From contig NZ_JNYZ01000035.1 of NCBI RefSeq assembly GCF_000717335.1, forward strand, positions 1 through 64,000: a DNA stretch of 64,000 nt. The letters are read 5' to 3'. The notes under the pieces are model-generated. The model was not told where the DNA came from. It ran no database searches and saw nothing but the letters and a program-made list of their open reading frames with translations. Made by a program: the position numbers and the translations under genes. The stretch comes from Amycolatopsis jejuensis. Lineage in GTDB: Bacteria > Actinomycetota > Actinomycetes > Mycobacteriales > Pseudonocardiaceae. This document shows, piece after piece, positions 28,391 to 37,283 of the stretch; positions within the stretch are counted from its first letter, which is position 1; each line of letters begins with the position of its first letter.

Positions 28391-29309
28391 CGCGGATCCT
28401 CGGGTCGAGTAGCCCGTAGCCGATGTCCACGAGCAGGTTGAGCAACAGAAAGACCAGTACCAGCACCGTCGCGACGCCGACCACCACCGACCCCTGCTGC
28501 TGCCGGATCGAGGTGAAGAGCAGCTGGCCGATACCGGGCAGGTTGAACACGCCCTCGACGACCACCGTGCTGGCGAGCAGGTACCCGAGGTCGAGCGCGA
28601 CGAACGTCAGCACCGGGATCAGCGCATTGCGCAGCGCATGCCGGACGACCACGCGGAACCACGGCAGGTCTTTCGCGATCGCGGTCCGGATGAAATCGGC
28701 CTGCAACGCCTGGATCATGCTCGACCGCGTGAGCCGGGTGACCGCCGCCGCCCCGACCGCGCCGAGCACCGCCGCGGGCAGCAGGTAGCTCATCGGCCAC
28801 CCCTCCTGGTTCCCGGCGATCGGGAAGATCCCGGCTTTCACGCCGAGCAGCAGCTGGGCCGCGAACGCCGCGACGAACGCCGGGATCGAGATCAGGCCGA
28901 CCGACATCAGCAGGATCGTGTGGTCGCCCAGCTTCCGCCGCCGCAGCGCCGCGATGATCCCGAACCCGACGCCGAACACGATCTCGAACGCCCAGGCCAT
29001 CGACGCCAGCTGCAAGGTGACCGGCCAGCGGTCGGCCATCAGGTCCAGCACGCTCTCGCCGTAGAAATCGGTGCCGAAATCGCCCTGCACGACGCCGCCG
29101 AGGTACCGGCCGTACTGCTGCCAGAACGGTTCGTCGAGGTGGTACTGGTGGCGGATCGCGGCGAGGGTGTCCGGGGCCAGCTGCTGGTGCCCGGCGAGGT
29201 TGCCGATCGGGTCACCGGGCAGCGTGAACACCGCGAGGTAGATCAGCAGCGTGACCCCCACGAAGACGAGCACGAGCTGCAGCCCGCGGCCGATCAGGTA
29301 GCGGGCCAT
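28383..29309 (-). CDS. Peptide ABC transporter permease, OppB/DppB type
   Basis: The 308-residue protein begins MARYLIGRGLQLVLVFVGVT, the usual OppB TM1, then the periplasmic DPIGNLAG segment typical of the family. Five further TM helices follow, with the EAA loop around FRVVVRHALRNALIPVLTF. The ATG is 1 nt after the M14 peptidase stop (TGACATG), so translation is coupled. Together with the OppC-type protein it forms the transmembrane channel for di- or oligopeptides. Confidence 0.93.
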   Translation of the reverse strand: MARYLIGRGLQLVLVFVGVTLLIYLAVFTLPGDPIGNLAGHQQLAPDTLAAIRHQYHLDEPFWQQYGRYLGGVVQGDFGTDFYGESVLDLMADRWPVTLQLASMAWAFEIVFGVGFGIIAALRRRKLGDHTILLMSVGLISIPAFVAAFAAQLLLGVKAGIFPIAGNQEGWPMSYLLPAAVLGAVGAAAVTRLTRSSMIQALQADFIRTAIAKDLPWFRVVVRHALRNALIPVLTFVALDLGYLLASTVVVEGVFNLPGIGQLLFTSIRQQQGSVVVGVATVLVLVFLLLNLLVDIGYGLLDPRIRVV

Positions 29310-29310
29310 G

Positions 29311-30684
29311 TCAGCGCTCCCGGACGTGCACGGCACCGGCCAGGATCGCGCCGAGCTGCACGCCGACCAGCGCGTTGATCGGCAGGGTCTCAGCCGGGGT
29401 GGCGCGGACGGCTTCGGCGCCCCACTCGTCGTAGACCGCGCGCAACCGCCGGTACTGGCCGCGGATGCGCGGGGTCCCGTTGCCCGCGTTGATCTCGGCT
29501 TCCAGCAGCCGCAACGTCATTCCGCCGTACCGCATCCGGTACCCGTGCGCGAGATCGGTTCCGGAGAACACCTCCGCGACGGTCGCGAGACGGTCGTTGT
29601 CGGCCAGCTCCGCGCGCCGCGCCTCCTGCCGGGCGCTTTCCAGGAAGTGCGGCGCGAACTGGCGCATGGCCCGGAGGAACGGCGAATCGAGCGACAGGTC
29701 CGGCCCGGCTTCGGTGAGCACGCTGGTGATCCGCTCGCCGAGATCGGCCAGTACCTCGGACCGGTCACGCAGGACCTCCGGGTACGGGATCGAGCTGGAC
29801 GTCGCGTCTTCGGCGTCCGGGTGGATCCAGTACGGCAGCTCGCTGACCACCGTGAACGTGCCGTACTTCGCCGCGTACGCCGCACTCGAAGTACCGCTGA
29901 CCATCCCCTCCTTCGGGTCCAGACCGAGGGAAAGCGCGTACTCGTAATGCTTTTCGACGCCCGTGTCGCCGTAGATCCCGGTGGCGTACTGCGGGATGAA
30001 CGGCGCTTCCGGCTCGCCGGACGTGAGCGGGATACCCAGATGCCGCGGGATCGCGTGCAGCATCGGGTACAGCTCCGGCGCCGGGGCGCTCACGTAGTAG
30101 TAGACGCCGCCGATCTCCCCGTTGTGCAGGGTGCACATGAACGCGGGCTGGATCTCGTCGATCAACCGCATCAGCGCGAGGGTCTCGGGCATCACGCGGT
30201 CGAAGTAGAGATCCTTGTACGCCAAGGGAAACGTCCATTCGACCTGTTCGTCGGACGCCGGGCGGAAGAACTCCCGCCCGTACCCGGCCCGGTCGAGCGT
30301 GCAGCTGAACCAGCCTTCGTTGAGCCGCATGCCGTCCGGGTCGACGCAGCCGATGATGTGCCACGTGTACCCGAGGTCCTCGCGCAGCTGCGCGTCGGCG
30401 GCGAGCGTCCGGGCCAGGTGGAGGGTGGTGGGGCTGCCGATCGGCTCGTTCGGATGGACGCCGCCGATCACCAGCGCGTGCTGGTCACCGGTGCCGATGA
30501 CGACCTCGTGGATCGGCTCGCCGAGGCGGGACGAGCCGATCCGGCGCCGGCGGACCGTGTCCGGCTCCTGTTCGGCGAGTGCGGCGAACTCGTCGACGAG
30601 CTCGTCCACCGAGGGGAACCGGTCGATCGGCGGGATCGCGGACGCGAGCCCGAGGATGCGGTCCGGCGGCACGGCCTGAGTCAC
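29311..30684 (-). CDS. M14-family zinc carboxypeptidase-like protein (457 aa)
   Basis: The zinc-binding pair GGVHPNEPIGS (H-x-x-E) and the third ligand region CTLHNGEIGG identify an M14 metallocarboxypeptidase fold. No signal peptide is seen, so it is probably cytosolic and acts on imported peptides. The GTG start (30684) overlaps the lipoprotein stop in GTGA; a much longer in-frame extension upstream runs through the lipoprotein gene and was not used. It lies between the peptide-binding protein and the permeases, so it is part of the uptake operon. Specificity (ordinary, gamma-linked or modified peptides) cannot be told. Confidence 0.88.
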   Translation of the reverse strand: MTQAVPPDRILGLASAIPPIDRFPSVDELVDEFAALAEQEPDTVRRRRIGSSRLGEPIHEVVIGTGDQHALVIGGVHPNEPIGSPTTLHLARTLAADAQLREDLGYTWHIIGCVDPDGMRLNEGWFSCTLDRAGYGREFFRPASDEQVEWTFPLAYKDLYFDRVMPETLALMRLIDEIQPAFMCTLHNGEIGGVYYYVSAPAPELYPMLHAIPRHLGIPLTSGEPEAPFIPQYATGIYGDTGVEKHYEYALSLGLDPKEGMVSGTSSAAYAAKYGTFTVVSELPYWIHPDAEDATSSSIPYPEVLRDRSEVLADLGERITSVLTEAGPDLSLDSPFLRAMRQFAPHFLESARQEARRAELADNDRLATVAEVFSGTDLAHGYRMRYGGMTLRLLEAEINAGNGTPRIRGQYRRLRAVYDEWGAEAVRATPAETLPINALVGVQLGAILAGAVHVRER

Positions 30685-32288
30685 TTCAGCTTCACCGCCT
30701 CGACCGCGGTGTCGATCTGCGCCGGGCGTGCGTGCACGTCGGTGACCCGCTGCGAATACACCACCGGGAACTTCTCGTAGAACAACGGCACCACCGGGAA
30801 GTCGGCGGCAATGGCGCGTTCGGCATCCTGGTATGTGCGCACGCCGTCGGTGGCCGCGGGGGCTGCGTCGCCCTGGGTGATCAGGTCGGTGACCTTCGGG
30901 CTGGAGTAGCCGCCCACCGAGTAGTTGTAGTCCCCTCCTGGCAGGAACAGCTTGTGCAGCGTGTCGGCCGGGCTCGGGTAGCTCGAACCCCACTTGCCGC
31001 GGAACGGGCCGGGCACCTTCTTCTCCTTCACGTCGGTGGCGAAATCGGAGAACCCGACCGTCGGCTTTGCGGTGACCTCGATGCCGAGGTTCTGCCGGAT
31101 CTGGTTCGCGATGGACTGCATCGCCTGGTCGTAGCCCGCGCCGCCGGGGTAGGTCAGCGTCATCGGGCCGCCGGACCACCCGCCTGCTTCGGCGAGCAGC
31201 TGCTTGGCCTTGGCCGGGTCGTAGGCGCAGTACTGGCAGGACCGCGTCGACCCGCCGAGCATGCTGGACGAGAACAGCGAGTCCGCCGGTTCGTACTGGC
31301 CGCCGAAGATCTGCTTGTTGATCGTCGCCCGGTCGATCGCCAGCGAGATCGCCCCGCGGACCCGGACGTCCTGGTACCGCTTGTCCCACAACGGGAATCC
31401 GAGGTACTCGATCGACGGCCCGGCGAGATGCGCGACCCGGTCGCCGAAGTCGTTCTTGATCTGCTGGAACTTGTCCTGCGGCGCGAGCGCGATGTCGACG
31501 TTGCCCGCCTGGGTGTCGGTGTAGGCGGTACCCGGGCTGGTGTACATCCGGAAGGTGATGTTCTCGATCTGCCCGGGGTTCGGGCCCTTGTACCCGGCGA
31601 AACGCTTGAGCCGTACCTCCTGGTTGAGCTTCGCCGGCGCACTCATCTGGTACGGGCCGTCGCCGATCGGATTGGTCTTGAACGCCGCGAGATCGTTCAG
31701 CCCGGCCTTGGGCATCGGGTAGAACGCGCCGTTGCCCTGGCTGAGCTCGAACGGGAACTGGCTGTCCGGCTTGGTCAACGTGACCTGCAGCGTTTCCTGG
31801 TCGACGACCTTGAGGCCGGACAACGTCTTCGCCGTCGGTTCGCCCTTGGCCGGGTGCACGGCGTCGTACCCGGCGATGTTCGAAAGTTCCCCGGCGGCCA
31901 CGTAGGCGTTGGGGCCGTAGGCGGTGAGGTTCCAGCCGTCGGCGTAGCTCTGCGCGGTGACCGGCTCGCCGTTGTGGAACGTCCATCCGGGACGGAACTT
32001 GATCGTCCACTGCTTCGCACCGTCGCTGCCGGTGATCGAACTGGCCTGGACGTAGTCGAGACCCCCGTCCGGCTTGAACGCCACGATCGGCGCGAAGAGC
32101 ACGCCGAGCTGGGAGAACGCCAGCGCCGTGTTGCCGGGGACCAGGGTGTCGAGCTGGCTGTTGCCGTCGGCGACCACGAGCGTGCCGCCTCCTCCGGAAG
32201 CACCGGAGGAGCTCCCCGAACAGGCGCTGAGGGTGGTTGCGACGCAGGCGAGCGCGAGCACGCTCACTGCCGTACGCAGGGACTTCAT
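30681..32288 (-). CDS. Peptide-binding lipoprotein of the ABC transporter (SBP family 5)
   Basis: A lipoprotein signal peptide (MKSLRTAVSVLALACVATTLSAC) places the lipid Cys at residue 23. The 535-residue protein then shows family-5 solute-binding features: PGWTFHNGEPVTAQSYADGWN, VRGAISLAIDRATINKQIFGG, and ADFPVVPLFYE near the C-terminus. ATG 32288 is preceded by AAGGAG at good distance; a GTG two codons upstream is less well placed. It captures peptides outside the membrane for the OppBCDF-type genes downstream, and is the first gene of the operon behind the 32421 palindrome. Confidence 0.94.
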   Translation of the reverse strand: MKSLRTAVSVLALACVATTLSACSGSSSGASGGGGTLVVADGNSQLDTLVPGNTALAFSQLGVLFAPIVAFKPDGGLDYVQASSITGSDGAKQWTIKFRPGWTFHNGEPVTAQSYADGWNLTAYGPNAYVAAGELSNIAGYDAVHPAKGEPTAKTLSGLKVVDQETLQVTLTKPDSQFPFELSQGNGAFYPMPKAGLNDLAAFKTNPIGDGPYQMSAPAKLNQEVRLKRFAGYKGPNPGQIENITFRMYTSPGTAYTDTQAGNVDIALAPQDKFQQIKNDFGDRVAHLAGPSIEYLGFPLWDKRYQDVRVRGAISLAIDRATINKQIFGGQYEPADSLFSSSMLGGSTRSCQYCAYDPAKAKQLLAEAGGWSGGPMTLTYPGGAGYDQAMQSIANQIRQNLGIEVTAKPTVGFSDFATDVKEKKVPGPFRGKWGSSYPSPADTLHKLFLPGGDYNYSVGGYSSPKVTDLITQGDAAPAATDGVRTYQDAERAIAADFPVVPLFYEKFPVVYSQRVTDVHARPAQIDTAVEAVKLK

Positions 32289-32420
32289 GGGCACTCCTTG
32301 ACCATGAGGGCCCCGGGCCGCCGGTTGCCGGCCAGGGGTGGCGCACTCGATCCCCGGGGAGAGCTGGCCGCAGCAGCGCGGCCGGGGCGATCGATGCCGC
32401 TACCGTGCCAGACTTGTCGT

Positions 32421-32442
32421 ATCTTCGGAATATTCTGAAGAT
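32421..32442. promoter_or_regulatory. 22-bp near-perfect palindrome between lipoprotein gene and regulator
   Basis: ATCTTCGGAAT (32421-32431) and ATTCTGAAGAT (32432-32442) are complementary except for one base pair. It lies 133 bp upstream of the lipoprotein start and 68 bp upstream of the regulator start, in an AT-richer stretch that would suit promoters. It is the natural operator candidate for the adjacent winged-helix regulator. Confidence 0.7.
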
Positions 32443-32509
32443 TACAATTTCCAAACACTCGGCTATGCTCACGAGCGGTGACCGCCCCGGAACCGGAAGG
32501 ATGGACTGC

Positions 32510-33016
32510 ATGCCGCGATCGAGCCGGGAGCCCCGCCATCTCGGCGACGAGGCCCGCCACGAGATCATCGACGACATGGGGATGCTCTGGCAGACGCTGG
32601 GGATGCCGCGCGCCGAGGGCCGGATCGTCGGCTGCCTCATGCTCAGCAACGCACCGTCGATGTCCAGCGCGGAGCTGATGGAGGAACTCGGCTCCAGCCC
32701 GGCAGGGATCTCCACGGCCACGCGGCGGCTCGTCGACGTTGGCTTCATCAAGCGGGTCACGCAGACCGGGCAGCGCGGGCACTTCTTCAAGGTCGAGGAC
32801 GACGTCTGGGGCGCGTTCCTCGCGGGCGAGCGCGCCTATCTCGACAAGCGGGCGGCCTTCGCCGAGTCCGTGCTGGAAAAGCTGGGCACCGGCGACGAAG
32901 GCCCCCGCCGCCGGGTCACCAACATGCGCGACTACATGGCGTGGCTGAGCACCTACCACCGGAAGATGCTCGACGACTACGAGAAGTTCAAGCAGGAGCG
33001 GGAAGCGAACGGCTGA
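32510..33016 (+). CDS. GbsR/MarR-type winged-helix transcriptional regulator (168 aa)
   Basis: The 168-residue protein has MGMLWQTLGMPRAEGRIVGCLMLS followed by the winged helix MSSAELMEELGSSPAGISTATRRLVDVGFIKRV and the wing GQRGHFFKVEDD, a layout typical of GbsR/MarR-like actinobacterial regulators. A C-terminal amphipathic helix would dimerise. ATG 32510 sits 9 nt after GGAAGG and is preferred over the ATG at 32501. It is divergent from the peptide operon and probably represses it through the palindrome. Effector unknown. Confidence 0.9.
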   Translation: MPRSSREPRHLGDEARHEIIDDMGMLWQTLGMPRAEGRIVGCLMLSNAPSMSSAELMEELGSSPAGISTATRRLVDVGFIKRVTQTGQRGHFFKVEDDVWGAFLAGERAYLDKRAAFAESVLEKLGTGDEGPRRRVTNMRDYMAWLSTYHRKMLDDYEKFKQEREANG

Positions 33017-33868
33017 TCAGGGGTTCCAGTAGAACGTCGTGTACGCGCGTTCGAACCGCCCGGCGGACAGGTCGGCCTCCGGGATCGACCAGTGGATCTG
33101 CATCCCTTCCCAGCCGCTGATGTCCGGGCTCCAGCTCGCCAGGAGCACCCAGCCCGAGGAGACCGCGCTTTTCGCCCGGTTACCCGCTTTCTCGGCCTCG
33201 GCGGCGAACTCCGCGGCACCGCGCACCGGGTCGCCGCCGGATTCGTCGGTGGCGTACCCGCCGATCTGCAGCGGGCCGTCGGCGGTGATCTCGCCGCAGG
33301 TGTCGAGCCAGACGCCGGCCAGTTCCTCCGAGCGGGGATGCCCTGGCAACGGCCTTTCGTAGGGCGGGTCGGGGATTTCCACGAATCCGGCGTACGGCAG
33401 GGAGACGTCGGCGGCCAGGTGCAGATCGCCCTGCGGGTACGCCTCGGACAGCTCGCGGTACGACGAATCGGGGCCGTAGAAGTACGGATTCTGCGCGCGT
33501 TCCCGGAGTTCCGTGCCGGCCGGGAGGTAGCGCACCGCTCCGTCGGATGCCGGGGTGCCGGGGTCGTCGAAGGCCGGGAAGGCGAAGAGCAGCAGGTGCC
33601 CGTCACGAGGCAGCGGGAGACCGGTGGAGCCCTCCGGAAACGTTGCCAGGTCGAGGGTGGCGACGAGCGGGAACCACGGGTCCTCGGCGTCCGGCGGCAG
33701 CAGGAGCGGGCCGCCGAACCGGGCCACCACCGGGCCTTCGCCGTGGGTCAGGGTCGCGCATGCGCGGGCTTCGGAAAGCCAGCGGTCGACGTCGTTCGCG
33801 GGGAGATCTCTGCGGAGTGCTTCGTCGCGGAACGGGCTGAGCCGTTCCTTCAGTTCGGTGGGGATCAC
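33017..33868 (-). CDS. DUF1963 (YwqG-like) protein (283 aa)
   Basis: The product shows YwqG/DUF1963 features: FGGPLLLPPDAEDPWFPLVATLDLATFP, HLLLFAFPAFDD, a central acidic/aromatic region (YFYGPDSSYRELSE), the characteristic PLQIGGYATDESGGDP and WVLLASW. No signal peptide or TM segment. The biochemical role of the family is not established. Its stop is directly adjacent to the convergent regulator stop, with no spacer, so it is not part of the peptide operon. Confidence 0.85.
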   Translation of the reverse strand: MIPTELKERLSPFRDEALRRDLPANDVDRWLSEARACATLTHGEGPVVARFGGPLLLPPDAEDPWFPLVATLDLATFPEGSTGLPLPRDGHLLLFAFPAFDDPGTPASDGAVRYLPAGTELRERAQNPYFYGPDSSYRELSEAYPQGDLHLAADVSLPYAGFVEIPDPPYERPLPGHPRSEELAGVWLDTCGEITADGPLQIGGYATDESGGDPVRGAAEFAAEAEKAGNRAKSAVSSGWVLLASWSPDISGWEGMQIHWSIPEADLSAGRFERAYTTFYWNP

Positions 33869-33949
33869 GGCGGCAAGCTACCGCCGGGGAACGGCAATCG
33901 CCCCGCCGATCGTCCGGATGTGCCCGGACGACCGGCAGGTGCGGCAATT

Positions 33950-35767
33950 TCAGGACAGGTGATGCACTTCCGGCAACCCGTACACCGGGGTGGACACGCC
34001 CTCGTAGCGGGCTTTCAGTTGCAGCGCAAGGTACAGCGAGTAGTGCCGTGACTGGTGGAGGTTCCCGCCGTGGAACCACAGTCCGTCTTGCCGGGTCGGC
34101 TTCCACATGTTGCGCTGCTCGCCCTCCCACGGGCCAGGGTCCTTCGTCGTTTCCGAGCCGAGGCCCCAGCATTTGCCGACCTTGTCCGCGGTTTCCCGGC
34201 CAACGAGGTCGGCGACCCAGCCGTTCATCGAGCCGTACCCGGTGGCGTAGACGACCAGGTCGGCGTCCAGTTCGGTGCCGTCGGCGAGCACGACCGTCTT
34301 GGCGGTCAGATGGTCGACCTGGCCGTGTGCGAGCTTGATGCTGCCGTTGGCGACGAGCTCCGAAGCACCGACGTCGATGTAGTAACCCGAACCGCGGCGG
34401 AGGTACTTCATGAAGAGGCCGGACCCGTCGTCGCCCCAGTCGTGCTTGAAGCCGGCCGCTTCGAGCCGGGCGTAGAAGTCCTTGTCCCGCTCGTGAATTG
34501 CCTGGTACACCGGGATCTGGAACTCGGGAAGGACCCGGTACGGGATCGACGCGAAGATCAGGTCGGCCTTCTCGGTGGTGACCCCGGCGGCCAGCGCGCG
34601 TTCGGAGTACAGGTCGCCGAGGCCGAGGTCCATCAGCGAATCGGACTTCACGATGTGCGTGGACGAGCGCTGCACCATGGTCACGTCGGCGCCGTGTTCC
34701 CACAGCGCGGCGCAGATGTCGTGCGCCGAGTTGTTCGACCCGACGACCACGGCTTTCTTGCCTGCGTACGCGTCCGGGCCGGGATGCTGCGACGAGTGGT
34801 GCTGGTCGCCCTCGAACTCGTCCATTCCGGGGAACGACGGCAGGTTCGGCTTGCCGGACATCCCGGTCGCGAACACGACGTGCCGCGGGGTGAGGACGAT
34901 CTGCTCGCCGTCGCGTTCCACCGCGACGTGCCACTGCTTCGCCTCGTCGTCCCACGACGCGGAGGTGACCGCGGACCGCGTCCAGTACGGCACCTCCATC
35001 AGGCGCGTGTACATCTCCAGCCAGTCGGCGATCTTGTCCTTCGGCGCGAACACCGGCCAGTTCTCCGGGAACGGCAGGTAGGGCAGGTGGTCGTACCAGA
35101 CCGGGTCGTGCAGGCAGAGGTTCTTGTACCGCTTGCGCCAGGAGTCGCCGGGCCGGTCGTTGCGTTCCACGACCAGCGCCGGTACGCCCAGCTGACGCAG
35201 CCGCGCACCGAGCGCGATCCCGCCCTGCCCGCCGCCGATCACGACGACGTACGGCTGCTCGTCGTACCCGAGCGTCTCTTGCTCCGCGGCGCGTTTCTCC
35301 GCCCACGAACGGCGGCCGCGGACCACGCCGTGCTCCACGCCCTTCGGCCGCCGCTCGCGCTGGGCCTCCTCGAAGCCCTTCAGCTCACGCAGTGTGGTGA
35401 GCAGCGTCCAAGCGCCTTCTTCCTTCAGCCGCAGGTGCCCCTTCGCGCGGCCGGTGGCGGTCTCGAACTCGATCCACGCCTCGGTGACGCCGTCGGCCTC
35501 GGTGGCCGGTTCGGTGGTGCGGAACCCGCGCGGATCGGTCGTCGCCAGGCAGCCGCCGAGCAGGCCCGCGATGCCGTCGCGGCCCTCGACGGTCTTGATG
35601 TTCCAGGTGAAGGAAACCAGGTCACGCCAATAGGAATCGACGGCGAACAGGGCCGCGGCAGCCTCGACGTCGCGAGCGGCGAGCGCGGCCTCGAACCGCT
35701 CCAGCCAGCCCTCGACCCGGGCCTGCGGCGAGTCTGCCGGCGCGATCCGGTCGACCGTCTGTGTCAT
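33950..35767 (-). CDS. FAD-dependent monooxygenase with fused N-terminal SnoaL-like domain (605 aa)
   Basis: Residues about 15-125 look like a SnoaL/NTF2-like cone domain (VEGWLERFEAALAARDVEAAAALFA...WRDL). Residues 172-605 form a flavin monooxygenase: FAD site VVVIGGGQGGIALGARL (about 173), FATGMSGKPNLPSFPG, the NADPH-type site VVVGSNNSAHD and YATGYGSMNGWV. Length is about 150 residues more than a plain class B monooxygenase, accounted for by the added domain. ATG 35767 follows GGAGGA. The divergent GAF-type regulator likely controls it. Probable reaction: NAD(P)H- and O2-dependent oxygenation of a small organic substrate. Confidence 0.9.
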   Translation of the reverse strand: MTQTVDRIAPADSPQARVEGWLERFEAALAARDVEAAAALFAVDSYWRDLVSFTWNIKTVEGRDGIAGLLGGCLATTDPRGFRTTEPATEADGVTEAWIEFETATGRAKGHLRLKEEGAWTLLTTLRELKGFEEAQRERRPKGVEHGVVRGRRSWAEKRAAEQETLGYDEQPYVVVIGGGQGGIALGARLRQLGVPALVVERNDRPGDSWRKRYKNLCLHDPVWYDHLPYLPFPENWPVFAPKDKIADWLEMYTRLMEVPYWTRSAVTSASWDDEAKQWHVAVERDGEQIVLTPRHVVFATGMSGKPNLPSFPGMDEFEGDQHHSSQHPGPDAYAGKKAVVVGSNNSAHDICAALWEHGADVTMVQRSSTHIVKSDSLMDLGLGDLYSERALAAGVTTEKADLIFASIPYRVLPEFQIPVYQAIHERDKDFYARLEAAGFKHDWGDDGSGLFMKYLRRGSGYYIDVGASELVANGSIKLAHGQVDHLTAKTVVLADGTELDADLVVYATGYGSMNGWVADLVGRETADKVGKCWGLGSETTKDPGPWEGEQRNMWKPTRQDGLWFHGGNLHQSRHYSLYLALQLKARYEGVSTPVYGLPEVHHLS

Positions 35768-35836
35768 GGCTACTCCTCCGACGTCGGTGTCGCGTGTTGT
35801 GCCGATCACACTCCTCGCGGCGGCCCCGCAGCAAGG

Positions 35837-35852
35837 GTTGCAGCGAGTTGCA
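35837..35852. promoter_or_regulatory. GTTGCA direct repeats between monooxygenase and its regulator
   Basis: GTTGCA occurs at 35837-35842 and 35847-35852, 10 bp (one helical turn) apart, with an inverted GCAAC at 35905. TATGCT at 35889-35894 could be the -10 element of the regulator gene. Site for the adjacent GAF-type regulator is an inference from position. Confidence 0.35.
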
Positions 35853-35927
35853 CGCGGCTGGTCCATGGCGGCATCGGCGCAGGTCACCTATGCTGAAGCG
35901 CTGACGCAACGCAGCGGGAGGTGGACT

Positions 35928-37109
35928 GTGGCGGTGCACAGTGCGGTCCCTCCGGGCCGCAACCTGCCCGCCTACGCCCGCGATCTGGTCCGCATGCACG
36001 AGGCCGTGATCGGCGGCAGCCGTCCCGTCGTGCCACCCCGCCCGCTGGTCTCCCGCTCCTGGTCCCGTGTGCTGAGCCTCGGGCTCACCGCCGACGGCAT
36101 GAACGCGCGCGATTCGGTGCCCGGCGACGAGATCGAACGGCGGCGGCACGGGTCACCGCTGCGGCACGTGATCGAAGACCTCCGGCAGATCGTGGGAGCA
36201 ACGTCCGACGCGGCGCACATGTTGCTGGTAGTGACGGATGCGGACGGCGTCATCCTGTGGCGCGAAGGCTCGTCGGCCGTCCGGCGGCGGGCGGACACGC
36301 TGGGTTTCACCGAAGGGTCGGAATGGACCGAATCGCGGGTCGGCACGAACGCGATCGGCACCGCGCTCGCCGAAGCCGCACCGATCGAACTGCTCGCGGG
36401 TGAACACTTCGAGCAGAACCAGCATCCGTGGTACTGCACGGCGTCGCCGATCCACGACCCGCGCACCGGCGAACTGCTGGGCGTCATCGACGTGAGCGGC
36501 CCGGCGCTCACCCTGCACCCCGCAATCGGCGCCCTCGTCGACACCGGCCGCCGGCTGGCCGAATCCGAGCTGTGGCGCTCGCACCGGCAACGCCTCGAAC
36601 GGCTACGCCAGGTCGCCGAACCGGTGCTGGCATCGGGCCCGGCACTCGTCGTCGACGAGGACGGCTGGGTGGCACACAGCGTGGGCGTCTCGGCAGGCGA
36701 ACGCATTGCCGCCCCGCGCGCAGGCCAGGTAGTCGCGGTCCCCGGCCTGGGCGCGTGCCTGCCGGAACCCGTCGGCGACGGCTGGCTGGTCCGCCCGTCC
36801 GGCACGGGCCGCGCCGTCCTGCTCGAACTGGACCTCACCCCCGCTCCCCTGCTGAGCCTGCAAACCGGCGACACCGGCTGGCGCCGCCCGGTGACTCGCC
36901 GGCACGCAGAAATCCTGGTACGACTGCAGAACGCGGGCCGCGAAGGCCTGTCCGCAGTTGCCTTGAGCCACGCGCTTTACGGCGATGCCGAGCACCTGGT
37001 CACTGTGCGCGCCGAGGTGTCCCGCCTGCGCCGCCTGCTGGGCGCCATCGTGGACACCCGCCCGTACCGCCTCGCGGACGGCGTCCGGATGACCGTGCAC
37101 GCCGGGTAG
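35928..37109 (+). CDS. GAF-domain (AcoR-like N-terminus) transcriptional regulator (393 aa)
   Basis: The N-terminal region resembles the sensory part of acetoin-type activators (SRSWSRVLSLGL, LLVVTDADGVILWREGS, GSEWTESRVGTNAIGTAL and GEHFEQNQHPWYCTASPIHDP), that is, a GAF domain at about residues 70-215. It lacks the sigma-54 AAA+ domain; the C-terminus instead carries a winged-helix segment (RRHAEILVRLQNAGREGLSAVALSHALYG...VRAEVSRLRRLLG). This is the arrangement of actinobacterial AcoR-like regulators. GTG 35928 follows GGGAGG by 6 nt. Divergent from the monooxygenase gene. Confidence 0.85.
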   Translation: MAVHSAVPPGRNLPAYARDLVRMHEAVIGGSRPVVPPRPLVSRSWSRVLSLGLTADGMNARDSVPGDEIERRRHGSPLRHVIEDLRQIVGATSDAAHMLLVVTDADGVILWREGSSAVRRRADTLGFTEGSEWTESRVGTNAIGTALAEAAPIELLAGEHFEQNQHPWYCTASPIHDPRTGELLGVIDVSGPALTLHPAIGALVDTGRRLAESELWRSHRQRLERLRQVAEPVLASGPALVVDEDGWVAHSVGVSAGERIAAPRAGQVVAVPGLGACLPEPVGDGWLVRPSGTGRAVLLELDLTPAPLLSLQTGDTGWRRPVTRRHAEILVRLQNAGREGLSAVALSHALYGDAEHLVTVRAEVSRLRRLLGAIVDTRPYRLADGVRMTVHAG

Positions 37110-37175
37110 CGAGGGGTCGCTGTCAGCCGTCGCCGGACGGTCCGCTAGGGTTTACCTCACGTTGCACAGCGACAA

Positions 37176-37247
37176 GCGCGATTAGCTCAGCGGGAGAGCG
37201 CTTCCCTGACACGGAAGAGGTCACTGGTTCAATCCCAGTATCGCGCA
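37176..37247 (+). tRNA. tRNA-Val (anticodon GAC)
   Basis: Cloverleaf: acceptor GCGCGAT/ATCGCGC with discriminator A, D-arm GCTCAGCGGGAGAGC, anticodon stem CTTCC-GGAAG with loop CTGACAC (GAC), T-arm CTGGTTCAATCCCAG. 72 nt, CCA not encoded. It is the first of two tandem tRNA-Val genes. Confidence 0.96.
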
Positions 37248-37283
37248 CTCCGGCCTACCCCAAGGCCGGCGAGTTGCTGAAAC

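Noticed and set aside
29311..32790. A single 1159-residue protein spanning the M14 gene and upstream
   Set aside because: The upstream part is another frame of the lipoprotein gene; the M14 start is the GTG at 30684 overlapping the lipoprotein stop.
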